Source: SG8-40 sp963792855 (GTDB lineage Bacteria > Pseudomonadota > Gammaproteobacteria > Burkholderiales > Eutrophovitaceae). From it: 64,000 nt of DNA. A program made the position numbers and the translations under genes. Location of the stretch: positions 124,001 through 188,000 of the forward strand of contig CAWBXZ010000005.1 in the NCBI GenBank assembly GCA_963792855.1, written 5' to 3'. Below, in pieces: positions 1-8,438 of this stretch. The notes beneath the pieces were generated by a model that worked only from the letters and a program-made list of their open reading frames with translations, searched no databases and was not told where the DNA came from. Numbering within the stretch: position 1 is the first letter of the stretch; each line of letters begins with the position of its first letter.

Positions 1-247
1 CTATATCTTCGTTTGCGCATTTTTCGGCGCGGCGGCGGGCATGCTCGTGGCGGTGGCGGCCAACAGCGTGCTGCTGCTCGGCTCCGAGCAGGTATCGTTC
101 AGCCAGCTCCGGGAGGGTTACCTCGCGATTCTGCCGCTGATGATGTTTCCGGAGGCGTTCATCAATGGCCTGATCGTGACCGGCCTGGTTGTTTTCAAGC
201 CGTCGTGGATTGCGAGTTTCGACGACGATCTGTACCTGAAAGGCTAG
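1..247 (+). CDS. Energy-coupling factor (CbiM-type) transporter permease, C-terminal fragment
   Basis: The reading frame is open from the first bases of the window (frame starting at base 2) and ends with TAG at 247, so only the last 81 residues are visible. They form a hydrophobic, alanine-rich membrane segment followed by the motif FPEAFINGLIVTGLVVFKP and a short charged tail ending in DDDLYLKG. This tail resembles proteobacterial CbiM-like permeases, the membrane subunits of ECF-type metal (cobalt or nickel) uptake systems. The N-terminal part, including the metal-binding region, lies outside the window, so the substrate cannot be judged. The gene stands alone before tRNA-Gly. The family call is by recognition of the C-terminus only. 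Confidence 0.6.
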   Translation, partial: YIFVCAFFGAAAGMLVAVAANSVLLLGSEQVSFSQLREGYLAILPLMMFPEAFINGLIVTGLVVFKPSWIASFDDDLYLKG

Positions 248-382
248 AATTCGCAGCCGGATGTGGAACAGTCCAAAAGGGGATTTGCCCCTGCGTTGCC
301 AACATGTTGCCGTTTTGGAAGTTTCCGGGCTGGCCCGTCGCGCCGCTCGACTGTAGACTTGATGCCGCACGGTTATCGATTC

Positions 383-456
383 GCGGGTGTAGTTCAATGG
401 TAGAACATTAGCTTCCCAAGCTAAGAACGTGGGTTCGATTCCCATCACCCGCTCCA
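383..456 (+). tRNA. tRNA-Gly (anticodon CCC)
   Basis: A complete cloverleaf can be folded. The acceptor stem GCGGGTG (383-389) pairs with CACCCGC (446-452). The anticodon stem TTAGC/GCTAA holds the loop TTCCCAA with anticodon CCC. The T arm contains GGTTCGATTCC. The discriminator base is T and CCA is encoded (454-456). A rho-independent terminator follows at once, so this is a single-gene tRNA transcript. Confidence 0.96.
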
Positions 457-464
457 AAAAAGGA

Positions 465-486
465 GGACCCCGCAGGGTCCTTTTTT
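465..486 (+). terminator. Rho-independent terminator of tRNA-Gly
   Basis: The stem GGACCC (465-470) pairs with GGGTCC (475-480) across a four-base loop and is followed by six T (481-486). A run of A before the stem extends the pairing. It starts nine bases after the tRNA CCA end. Confidence 0.93.
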
Positions 487-747
487 GTTGGGTTGGACGA
501 TGAGTGAGGAGCCAGCCGGTTCGAAAACGCGCTTGCGAGTTTCAGTGGAGGCTAATGCGCCGTCGCGCGTTATGCCGGCACGACGACCAGCGGTCCGGTG
601 GGCGTGCCGGACGGACATTCCGTCGCAAGCGAACTGCGGCGATAATTACGGTTCGAATGCTGGGGCCTGATGTGGCCCCGGAAATGTGCCCAATTGCGAT
701 GCCGTGTTCCCAACAGGGGCCCGTCCAGTGTCAGGAGGAGTTCGCCG

Positions 748-3346
748 GTGAAGTATCTCAAGTACGGCCTGATTGCCTTGGCTGCCATAATCATCGTGAT
801 CGGTGCCGTGTTCGCGTACGTTGCGGCCACATTCGACCCCAATGAATACAAGGGCGACATCGTCGAGCTGGTGAAAGAGAAAACGGGCCGCACGCTCAAC
901 ATCGAAGGGGACATTCGGCTCACGTTCTTCCCGAAGATCGGCGTCGGACTTGGGCCAACGCAGCTGTCAGAGCGCGACTCCCGGAACGGAGTTTGCCGGG
1001 GTGGACGATTTGCGTGTGGCGCTGGCGTTGCTGCCATTGCTGTCGAAGCAGATCGTCGTAGATGAGGTTGTCGTCGACGGTTTGCGGGCGCGCATCGTCA
1101 AGCATGCCGACGGCACCAGCAATATCGACGACCTGACCCAAAAGGCTGAAGAGAGCAGGGAAGCCTCCACGGATGAGGAAGAACCCGGGGCAGATGAAGC
1201 CGGACGCCCGGCAATGGAGCTGGACGTGCAGGGCGTGCGAATCAATAACGGAACCTTTACCTATCGCGACGAACAGGCCGGCGCGACCTACGAAATCGCG
1301 GAGCTATCTCTGCAGACCGGACGGGTGGCCGAAAGCGTGCCGACGCCATTCAAGTACAGCGCTCTGGTGCGAACGGACAAACCGCAGATCGATTTGCGAA
1401 CACATGCGTCGGGCACACTGGAAGCGGACACCGCTGCGCAGATTTTCAAGGTCACTGATCTGGAGGCGGGTGCCGAAGGTCTGGCGGCAACGGTCAGCGA
1501 TCTCAAGCTGACGGTCAAGGCAGCCGATGTCGAATCGCAGCCAGCGATACAGAGAGCGGCGGTCAACGCGCTGGCTCTCGATGTGTCGGGCGTAATGGAC
1601 AAGGACCGTTTCACTGTCACCGCGTCGGTGCCGAAACTGCTGCTCGACAAGACCGCGGTAACGGTCGAACAACTGGTCGCGGACCTCACCGGAGTATTCG
1701 CCGGGATCGAGTTAACGCAAGGCAGGATTCAGCTGCCGAAGCTGGCGATGGATCTGCAAAGCCAGCAGATCGATTTACAGGGTTTGACGGTGGGCGTGGC
1801 AGGCTCGCAGGCGGAGAACGCGTTTACAGCGAAACTCGATGCACCGCGACTGGCGGTGACGCCGAAGCAGGCCAGCGGTGAGGCGATCGTGGCGGTCGTG
1901 CAGGCGCGCGGGCCGCAAGTGCGAGCCGATGCGAATGTGCGGCTGTCCGCGGTCAAGGGCTCGGCGAGTGCGTTGAGCATTGGCGAGCTGGTGATCGATC
2001 TGGACGTCGAACAAGGCGAGAATGCCGTTAAAGGGCGAGTCAGCACGCCGGTTTCCGCTGATCTGGAAAAACAGCGGTATCGCCTGACCGGGATCGCCGG
2101 TCAGTACGATGTGCGATCGCCAGCGTTGCCGATGAAATCGACGACGATCCCGCTAACGGGCAATGTCGACGCGGATGTCAAGCGGGAGACGGTCGAGATC
2201 GATCTGAAAACGCGCTTTGACGAGTCGAATATCGATGGCAAGTTCAGCATGCAACGGTTTGCCGAGCCATTTATCCAGTTCGATGCGGCGATCGACAAAC
2301 TCGACCTCGATCGTTACCGGCCGGCGGAGGAAACGAAAAAAGAGAAAGAGAAGCCGGCTGAAAAGGGTGGCGAAAAGGGTGAGTCACGCATTGATCTGTC
2401 AGCGCTCAAAGCCCTCAATCTCGATGGCAAGCTGCGCATCGGCTCGTTGGTCGCGTCGAACGTGAAGCTCTCGGATGTGCGGATCACGGTCAAGGCGAAA
2501 GACGGCATAGTGGAGATCAATCCGTTGCTCGCCAAGTTGTATGGTGGTTCGGTGCGAAGTGTGGTGACAGCCGATGCCAACACCAATGCGTTCGCGGTCA
2601 AGCAGAGTCTGTCCGGCGTGACAATCGGGCCGCTGCTGCAGGATGCGCTCGATCAAGACCTTCTTGACGGGCGCGGTAGCGTCGATCTCGATCTGACCGC
2701 GCAGGGCGATACATTCGGTGCGTTGGTGAAGACACTGACCGGCGACGCCGGCCTGCTCCTGAAAGACGGTGCGATCAAGGGGATCAACCTGGCGCAGTCG
2801 CTGCGCAGTGCGGGCGACATGCTTTCGCTCAAGCGCGACCAGCAAGCCGCAGCATCACCGACGGAGAAAACAGATTTTTCGGAACTGAAAGCGAGCTTCA
2901 GAATTGACAATGGCCAGGCTCGCAACGAGGACTTGTCGTTGAGTTCTCCGTTCATTCGGCTCAATGGCGCCGGCAATCTGAATCTGGTCGAGGGCAGTGT
3001 CGACTATGTTGCAAAGACCTCACTAGTGGCGACATCGACCGGGCAAGAAGGCAAGGCGCTCGACGATGTGGCCGGTATCACAGTCCCGGTGCGTGTGTCG
3101 GGCCCGCTGACCGCGCTCAAGTACGAGTTGCAGTTTTCCGACGCAATTCAACAACAGGCGAAGCAGCGCCTCAAGGCGGAAGAGACCCGGCTGAAGAAGA
3201 AGTTGGAATCGGAACTGGGCGAGAAGCTGCTCGGCGGCGCTGATGGCGGCGACTCTGATCCCGGTGGGGAGCAGACGGCCCCGGCTGACCCCACTGCCAA
3301 TCCGGAAGACGAGCTGAAAAAACGCCTCAAGAGCCTGTTTCGATAG
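748..3346 (+). pseudogene. AsmA family protein, interrupted by one frameshift
   Basis: This is an AsmA-like protein of about 865 residues, a family of inner-membrane-anchored periplasmic proteins linked to outer-membrane assembly and phospholipid transport. GTG 748 is chosen because AGGAGG lies at 733-738 with nine bases of spacing. The product begins with one membrane anchor (about residues 7-27) and continues with the typical NEYKGDIVELVKEKTGR segment. The frame breaks near 980-982: upstream it reads LGPTQLSERDS, and the downstream homology FAGVDDLRVALALLPLL continues one frame over. Removing one C from CCC restores GTEFAGVDD. The rest, including the long repetitive beta-rich region and an Ala/Pro-rich C-terminus ending in LKSLFR, is intact. 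Sequencing error is as likely as a real mutation. Confidence 0.82.
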
Positions 3347-3350
3347 TCCT

Positions 3351-3410
3351 GGCGTATAAACCTGTGGTGCGTAAACCTGCGACGCGTAAACCCGTCGGAT
3401 GCAAACCAGT
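3351..3410 (+). repeat. Four-copy 15-bp tandem repeat between asmA and mutY
   Basis: Four degenerate 15-bp units share the core GCGTAAACC. The AAACC cores lie at 3358, 3373, 3388 and 3403, exactly 15 bases apart. The array fills the gap between the asmA stop and mutY ATG 3412. Read from GTG 3364 in the mutY frame, it would add the pentad-like peptide RKPAT-RKPVG-CKPV to the MutY N-terminus. Confidence 0.75.
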
Positions 3411-3411
3411 G

Positions 3412-4509
3412 ATGGCATCAGGTTCGACGGCCGAGGCGGCAGACTTCGGTCGCAGTGTCATTGCGTGGCAGCTCCGCGACGGCCGGCATCATCTTCCCTG
3501 GCAAAATGTGGATGATCCTTACCGCATCTGGCTGTCGGAGATCATGTTGCAGCAGACCCAGGTCAGTGCGGTCGTGCCGTATTTCGAACGCTTTACAGCG
3601 CGCTTTCCAACCGTCCGGGATCTGGCGCGCGCAGCAGAGGATGAAGTACTGGCGATGTGGAGCGGGCTTGGTTATTACGCGCGTGCCCGCAACCTGCATC
3701 GTGCCGCCCAGCGTATAGAGCAGACACATGGCGGGCAGTTTCCTGACCGTTTCGAAGACATTCTCGCGCTTCCCGGTGTGGGGCGTTCGACCGCCGGGGC
3801 CATCGCTGTTTTTGCGTTCGGGCAGCGCTTCCCGATTCTGGACGGCAACGTCAAACGGGTGCTGGCCCGCTGTTTCGGGATTGAGGGCTATCCCGGTGCG
3901 GCGAATGTCGCCGGACGTCTTTGGGAACTGGCCGGGCGGCTGCTGCCCGACACGGATATCAAGGCGTATACACAGGGGATGATGGATCTGGGCGCGCAGG
4001 TTTGTACGCGCTCACATCCGATCTGCACAAACTGTCCGCTTGCAGTGCGGTGTGTCGCGAGATCGCTTGACCGGATAGATGACTTTCCGGCACCTCGTCG
4101 CAGGAAGCCACGCCCTCGCCGCTCGACCGTCATGCTGATCATGCAATGTGATGGGCAGATCATGATGGAAAAGCGTCCCTCTCCGGGTATCTGGGGCGGT
4201 ATGTGGAGCTTTCCCGAAACCGAAGACGTGGGGGATGTTTTGCGGACCTGCGTCGCCAGGTTTGGTTTCGAGGCCGAGGCGGTCGATGCCTTGGTTCCGA
4301 TCGAGCATGGTTTCACCCACTTCTCTCTGACCATCTCGCCACTGGTTTGCCGGGTGAGTCAGCCGGACCCGGCGGCCGAGCAGCCGGGACGTGTCTGGGT
4401 GACACCTCAGGAAGCGGAGCACTACGCAATACCCGCACCGGTGCGAAAACTCATCGCGCGCTTGCAGGCCTCATTGACGCCAGGGGACAGTAAAGTTCAG
4501 TCCGGTTGA
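3412..4509 (+). CDS. mutY: A/G-specific adenine glycosylase MutY
   Basis: This base-excision repair enzyme removes adenine mispaired with 8-oxoguanine. The 365-residue product has the usual layout. The N-terminal catalytic domain contains SEIMLQQTQV, with the catalytic Glu. A helix-hairpin-helix, LPGVGRSTAGAI, lies near residue 120, followed by the catalytic Asp in ILDGNVKRVLAR. A 4Fe-4S cluster motif C-x6-C-x2-C-x5-C is present (CTRSHPICTNCPLAVRC). The C-terminal NUDIX-like domain that recognises 8-oxoG contains GIWGGMWSFPE. ATG 3412 (MASGSTAEAADF) gives the usual family length. An upstream GTG at 3364 in the same frame would add a repeat-encoded basic tail. The gene ends 13 bp inside the convergent LON-domain gene. 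Confidence 0.95.
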   Translation: MASGSTAEAADFGRSVIAWQLRDGRHHLPWQNVDDPYRIWLSEIMLQQTQVSAVVPYFERFTARFPTVRDLARAAEDEVLAMWSGLGYYARARNLHRAAQRIEQTHGGQFPDRFEDILALPGVGRSTAGAIAVFAFGQRFPILDGNVKRVLARCFGIEGYPGAANVAGRLWELAGRLLPDTDIKAYTQGMMDLGAQVCTRSHPICTNCPLAVRCVARSLDRIDDFPAPRRRKPRPRRSTVMLIMQCDGQIMMEKRPSPGIWGGMWSFPETEDVGDVLRTCVARFGFEAEAVDALVPIEHGFTHFSLTISPLVCRVSQPDPAAEQPGRVWVTPQEAEHYAIPAPVRKLIARLQASLTPGDSKVQSG

Positions 4510-5093
4510 AGTGCCTGACTGATGGCTGCCAGGCGTCGTCCGGTGTTGCGCTGTTCGAGCAGGGCCTGTTTGCTGCGACTGTCGATTGGAAGCAGCTCCG
4601 CTAGGCGATAACTGACCCAGTCTGGATCGTCGAACGCGGCTTGTCCGGCAAGAATGTCCTCGCCTGCGCGCTTCACGAGCGATTCGAGCATGCGCCGGCA
4701 GGTATCGAAGTGCTCAGGGTCAATGTCGCCGCTGTGGCCGCTCAGCCATTCGACGCGGCCGTGTATCAGGCCATTGTTCCCGGTTTGCGACCCGACCAGG
4801 CGGAATGCGCTCTCACCGAGGCATGTGAGATGAAATATCCCGGTGTGGGGCATGTCCCATTGCCTGATTCGGGCGCTGCAGCCGATGTGCTCGTGTTCGG
4901 CAGGCGAGCCGACTTCATGACCGCTGCGTATCAGACAGACTCCGAACGGGACATCGTCGCGCAGGCAGGCCTTGGTCATCTCGATATAGCGCTGTTCGAA
5001 AATCTTCAGCGGCAGCACCGCGCCCGGAAACAGCACGAGATTCAACGGGAAAATGGCGATGTCGACAGGGTTCGGGTTTGAAGGATCAGGCAT
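4497..5093 (-). CDS. LON substrate-binding (N-terminal) domain protein
   Basis: This 198-residue protein consists of the Lon protease N-terminal substrate-binding domain alone, without AAA or protease parts. The start region IAIFPLNLVLFPGAVLPLKIFE is the classic opening beta-strand block of the family (PLxxVLFPG, LxIFExRY). Similar stand-alone proteins are common in Proteobacteria and their role is unknown. They are presumed to bind unfolded peptides or protein partners in the cytoplasm. The start ATG overlaps the ubiX stop by 8 bp, so it is probably translated from the ubiX message. Its 3' end overlaps the convergent mutY by 13 bp. Confidence 0.88.
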   Translation of the reverse strand: MPDPSNPNPVDIAIFPLNLVLFPGAVLPLKIFEQRYIEMTKACLRDDVPFGVCLIRSGHEVGSPAEHEHIGCSARIRQWDMPHTGIFHLTCLGESAFRLVGSQTGNNGLIHGRVEWLSGHSGDIDPEHFDTCRRMLESLVKRAGEDILAGQAAFDDPDWVSYRLAELLPIDSRSKQALLEQRNTGRRLAAISQALQPD

Positions 5094-5712
5094 CGGCCCC
5101 GCGCTCGTTACCCCAACGCGGCATCAGCGTATGCTCGATGCGCAATTGATCGAGAATTCTCGCCACAACGAAATCGACCAGTGCATCGATACTTTCGGGA
5201 TGATGATAAAACCCCGGGTTCGCGGGCAAGATGGTTGCACCTGCGTCGCTCAGGCGCAGCATGTTCTGCAAGTGAATCGAAGACAGCGGGGTTTCTCGTG
5301 CCACCAACACCAGGGGGCGGCGTTCCTTGAGCATGACGTCAGCGGCGCGTTCGATCAGGTTTTTCGAGAGCCCTGCCGCGATCGAGGCCAGAGTACCCAT
5401 GGTGCAAGGGCAAACCACCATCGCGTCGGCGGGATTCGAACCCGAAGCGACCGGTGCGAACCATTCTTCCCGGCCGAACACCCGGAGCTGGCCCGGCTCC
5501 GGAGAGAATCGCTCGATGAAGTAAGCCTCGGCGTCCTTTGCCCGTGCCGGCAGTGGAATCGACATCTCCTGACGAGCGACAATCTGCGCGGCTTGTGAAT
5601 AGAGCAGGTACACACGTTTGCGGGCCTGCAGCAGGCATTCCAGCAGCCGGATACCGTAGGGCATGCCTGATGCACCGGTCAGCGCCAACGTAACGGTGCG
5701 GGTCTCGGTCAT
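5086..5712 (-). CDS. ubiX: Flavin prenyltransferase UbiX
   Basis: UbiX attaches a dimethylallyl group to FMN, making prenylated FMN, the cofactor of the UbiD decarboxylase in ubiquinone synthesis. The 208-residue product has the family landmarks: the FMN-binding N-terminus LALTGASGMPYGIRLLECL, the central segment MVVCPCTMGTLASIAAGLS, and the C-terminal RETPLSSIHLQNMLRLSDAGA and GFYHHPESI. The frame stays open upstream to 5838, but ATG 5712 (MTETRTVTLALTG) fits the family length. The extra upstream residues resemble no part of UbiX. No ubiD is in the window. Confidence 0.95.
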   Translation of the reverse strand: MTETRTVTLALTGASGMPYGIRLLECLLQARKRVYLLYSQAAQIVARQEMSIPLPARAKDAEAYFIERFSPEPGQLRVFGREEWFAPVASGSNPADAMVVCPCTMGTLASIAAGLSKNLIERAADVMLKERRPLVLVARETPLSSIHLQNMLRLSDAGATILPANPGFYHHPESIDALVDFVVARILDQLRIEHTLMPRWGNERGADA

Positions 5713-5764
5713 TGATTCCCGGACAATCGGAATTTCATTCGGTTCGGCCGGACAATTGGCGCGC

Positions 5765-6604
5765 TTATGTCGCGAGTTCCCGGTGCCGGACCAGGACTTG
5801 CCGGCTTTTCCCGAAATACGCGGAGAGTTGCTCGGCAAAGTAAACCGATCGGTGCCGGCCGCCGGTGCAGCCGATTGCTACGGTCAGATAGCTGCGATTG
5901 TCGCGCACGAAACAGGGAAGCCAGCGCTCGACATAGTCACGCACGTGAAGAATCATGTCGCGCACGTCGTTATTGGCGGCGAGGAATTCCACGACGTTCG
6001 GGTCACGCCCGGTAAAGTCACGCAGCTTCGGATCGTAGTGGGGATTTGGCAGGCAGCGCACGTCAAAAACAAAGTCAGCGTCCAGCGGAATACCGTGCTT
6101 GAACCCGAATGACTGAAACAACAGCACGAGCCCGGTATCACGCAGCGTCAGCAGGTCGCGCACCCAGTTTCTGAGCGCATTGGGGTTGAGATCGCTGGTG
6201 TCGATACGGTGGCCCAGTGTGCCCACCTCTTCGAGCAATTCGCGTTCGAGTTCGATGGATTCGACCAGAGTGCGGTCGTGTTCGGCCAGCGGGTGGCGTC
6301 TTCGTGTCTCGGAAAACCGCTTGACCAGTGTCTCGGCCTTTGCGTCGAGAAACACAATGTGTGTCTCCAGGTCGCTGGACTTCATTTGCTCGAGCAGGTC
6401 CGGCAAATGCAAAAGGCTCGAACCGCTGCGCACATCGATGCTGATTGCAACGCGTTCCGAGCCTGCATTACGCAGGAAATCCACCGTTTCACGCAGCAGC
6501 GGTGCGGGCAAGTTATCCACACAATAGTAGCCGCTGTCCTCAAGCACCTTCAGCGCGATGCTTTTGCCCGACCCCGACAATCCGGTAATGATGACAAGTT
6601 GCAT
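5765..6604 (-). CDS. rapZ: RNase adapter protein / nucleotide-binding protein RapZ
   Basis: The product is a 279-residue P-loop protein. Walker A is GLSGSGKS at residues 8-15, followed by the family signature YYCVDNLPAPLL. The C-terminal domain carries AIGCTGGRHRSVYFAEQL, typical of RapZ (YvcJ). In enterobacteria RapZ binds the GlmZ and GlmY small RNAs and RNase E to control glucosamine-6-phosphate synthase, and it senses the amino-sugar precursor. Whether that circuit exists in this betaproteobacterium cannot be seen here. The gene follows hprK and ptsN on the same strand, the standard neighbourhood. Confidence 0.95.
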   Translation of the reverse strand: MQLVIITGLSGSGKSIALKVLEDSGYYCVDNLPAPLLRETVDFLRNAGSERVAISIDVRSGSSLLHLPDLLEQMKSSDLETHIVFLDAKAETLVKRFSETRRRHPLAEHDRTLVESIELERELLEEVGTLGHRIDTSDLNPNALRNWVRDLLTLRDTGLVLLFQSFGFKHGIPLDADFVFDVRCLPNPHYDPKLRDFTGRDPNVVEFLAANNDVRDMILHVRDYVERWLPCFVRDNRSYLTVAIGCTGGRHRSVYFAEQLSAYFGKSRQVLVRHRELAT

Positions 6605-6677
6605 GGAAATTCAACCGTGCGGGGAGGTGGAAAGGTCTGTTTGACGGTCAAGACACTTCATTGAAGTCTCCGTACAG

Positions 6678-7619
6678 TCAGTCCTGTGAACCCAGATAAC
6701 GTTCCTGCCGCTGGATGAACTCCTGGGTGCTGTCGATGCCGCGCAGTTGCAGGACGTAATTGCGTACCGCCGCCTCGACCAGCACCGCCAGATTCCGGCC
6801 GGCCGCGACCGGCAACTGCACAGTCCGGATATCGACGTCCAGAATGCGCTCGACACTGGCGTTCAGAGGCAGCCGCTCGACGCCTGGAAGGTTCCCGCCG
6901 ACGGGTTTTTCAAGCTGCACGATCAGTTTCAGATTCTTGCGCCGGCGCACAGCGGTCTCGCCAAAAATGGTGCGGATATTGAGCATGCCCAACCCGCGAA
7001 CTTCGAGAAAATCCTTTAGCAACTGCGGGCTGCGGCCCTCCAGCGTCCGGGGGGCGATGTGGTACAGCTCGACAACGTCATCGGCGACCAGCCCCGAGCC
7101 GCGGGAGATCAGTTCCAGAGCAAGTTCGCTCTTGCCGACGCCACTTTCTCCGGTAATGAGAACGCCGACTCCGAGGACGTCGAGTAGCACGCCATGGCGG
7201 GTGACAAACTCCGCCAGGGCGCGACCCAGATAAGTGCGCAGCACCCAGATGACCTGCAAGCTCGCCATCGGCGAAGACAACACCGGTATCTGTCTGGCTT
7301 CTCCAAAATCGGCCAATGATTGCGGCGCTTTCTCGCCATCGGTGAGGATGATGCAGACAATGCCGCTTCCTGAAATCCGATCGAGTGCCTCGCGCTGGGC
7401 CTGGTCGTCGAGACCGGAAAAATAAGCCGCTTCGGTGCGGCTGAATATCTGTATCCAGTTCGGATGAACCAGATTGAGGTGGCCGATCAATCCTTGCGAA
7501 GACTGGTTGACCTCTGCGCTGTCCAGAACCGGGGCCGACTCGCGCGGCCCTGAAACCCAGCTCAGTTCAAGCGCGTCGACGTTACCATCAAACAGCTGCG
7601 CGACGCCGATCCGGGGCAT
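6678..7619 (-). CDS. hprK: HPr kinase/phosphorylase
   Basis: HprK phosphorylates and dephosphorylates a serine of the PTS carrier HPr. The 313-residue product has an N-terminal regulatory domain, Walker A GESGVGKSELALELISRG near residue 150, and the HprK signature EVRGLGMLNIRTIFGE. ATG 7619 (MPRIGVAQLFDGN) matches the usual betaproteobacterial start. An in-frame ATG at 7670 would add 17 residues unlike the family. The chosen start lies 32 bp inside ptsN, so translation is probably coupled. The other nitrogen-PTS parts (HPr, enzyme I) are not in the window, so only part of this regulatory phosphorelay is visible. Confidence 0.94.
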   Translation of the reverse strand: MPRIGVAQLFDGNVDALELSWVSGPRESAPVLDSAEVNQSSQGLIGHLNLVHPNWIQIFSRTEAAYFSGLDDQAQREALDRISGSGIVCIILTDGEKAPQSLADFGEARQIPVLSSPMASLQVIWVLRTYLGRALAEFVTRHGVLLDVLGVGVLITGESGVGKSELALELISRGSGLVADDVVELYHIAPRTLEGRSPQLLKDFLEVRGLGMLNIRTIFGETAVRRRKNLKLIVQLEKPVGGNLPGVERLPLNASVERILDVDIRTVQLPVAAGRNLAVLVEAAVRNYVLQLRGIDSTQEFIQRQERYLGSQD

Positions 7620-8073
7620 TGGGTTCCCATTCAGTAATTGTGCGCTGCGCGTTGTCAACACCGGTGGCATCGTTCAAGGCCGCACGAATGCTTCTGTCGC
7701 TGAACATCTGGGCCAACTCGGAGAGAATCTGCAGATGCTGATCGGTTGCTTTCTCGGGGACCAGCAGCACGAAAATCAGATTCACCGGGTTTCCGTCCGG
7801 TGCTTCGAAGGGAATGGGCGTCCGGGTACGTATAAATGCGCCTGCGGCTTCCTTCAGGCCGGCGATGCGACCGTGAGGAATTGCCACGCCGTGCCCGAGG
7901 CCGGTGGAGCCGAGCCGCTCGCGCGCGAGCAGGGCGTCGAATATCGTGCTTCTGCTGATGCCCAGAGTGTTCTCGAATAGCAAGCCGGCGTGTTCGAATA
8001 CGCGTTTCTTGCTGGTGACTTCCAGGTCGAGAATGACATTGCCCGCTGGCAGCAGCCGCTCAAGTTGTCCCAT
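7588..8073 (-). CDS. ptsN: PTS IIA-like nitrogen-regulatory protein PtsN (EIIA-Ntr)
   Basis: The product is a 161-residue cytoplasmic phosphocarrier of the nitrogen-related PTS. The phosphorylatable His sits in the motif GHGVAIPHGR. The downstream EIIA core VNLIFVLLVPEKATDQHLQ is also typical. It regulates potassium transport, phosphate sensing and sigma-54-linked functions in other Proteobacteria. The gene lies 17 bp downstream of hpf, and its 3' end overlaps hprK by 32 bp. The C-terminal tail (NAPDRRRAAV) is slightly longer than usual because of that overlap. Confidence 0.95.
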   Translation of the reverse strand: MGQLERLLPAGNVILDLEVTSKKRVFEHAGLLFENTLGISRSTIFDALLARERLGSTGLGHGVAIPHGRIAGLKEAAGAFIRTRTPIPFEAPDGNPVNLIFVLLVPEKATDQHLQILSELAQMFSDRSIRAALNDATGVDNAQRTITEWEPNAPDRRRAAV

Positions 8074-8090
8074 GATGTGCGATCCGATGC

Positions 8091-8411
8091 CTAGCCTTCG
8101 ACGCGCCGGATAGACTCCTGTTGATGGTGATCGACCAGTCTTTCCTTATGCTTGAGTACCACGCGATCGAGTTTGTCCGCCAGACTGTCGATGGCTGCGT
8201 ACATGTCGGAATCGATTGATTCGCAAAAGAGGTCCTTGCCGCTAAGGTGCACCTTTGCCTCGGCTTTCTGTTCGAGTTTGTTGACAGAAAGAATGACGTC
8301 AACGTCCATAACCTGGTCGAAGTGGCGCGAGATCCGTGCCAGCTTTTCCTCGATATAAGCATTGATCGCGGGCGTGATGTCGAGATGGTGCCCTGACACT
8401 TTCAAGTTCAT
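8091..8411 (-). CDS. hpf: Short-form ribosome hibernation promoting factor
   Basis: The product is a 106-residue HPF/YfiA-family protein that binds the 30S subunit in the channel of tRNA and mRNA and promotes 100S ribosome dimers in stationary phase. The N-terminus LKVSGHHLDITPAINAYIEEKL and the following beta-alpha fold are diagnostic. The length matches the short form, since the C-terminal dimerisation domain of long HPF is missing. The start ATG 8411 is preceded by AGGAG. It sits between rpoN and ptsN, the standard order. Confidence 0.94.
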   Translation of the reverse strand: MNLKVSGHHLDITPAINAYIEEKLARISRHFDQVMDVDVILSVNKLEQKAEAKVHLSGKDLFCESIDSDMYAAIDSLADKLDRVVLKHKERLVDHHQQESIRRVEG

Positions 8412-8438
8412 TAACGACTCTCCTGCGGGGATTTTGAA

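Noticed and set aside
490..747. Small ORFs between tRNA-Gly and asmA
   Set aside because: Short overlapping frames with no ribosome binding site, no recognisable motif and no coupling to neighbours.
980..982. Phase-variable homopolymer in asmA
   Set aside because: Three C is far too short for slipped-strand variation. Error or simple mutation is more plausible.
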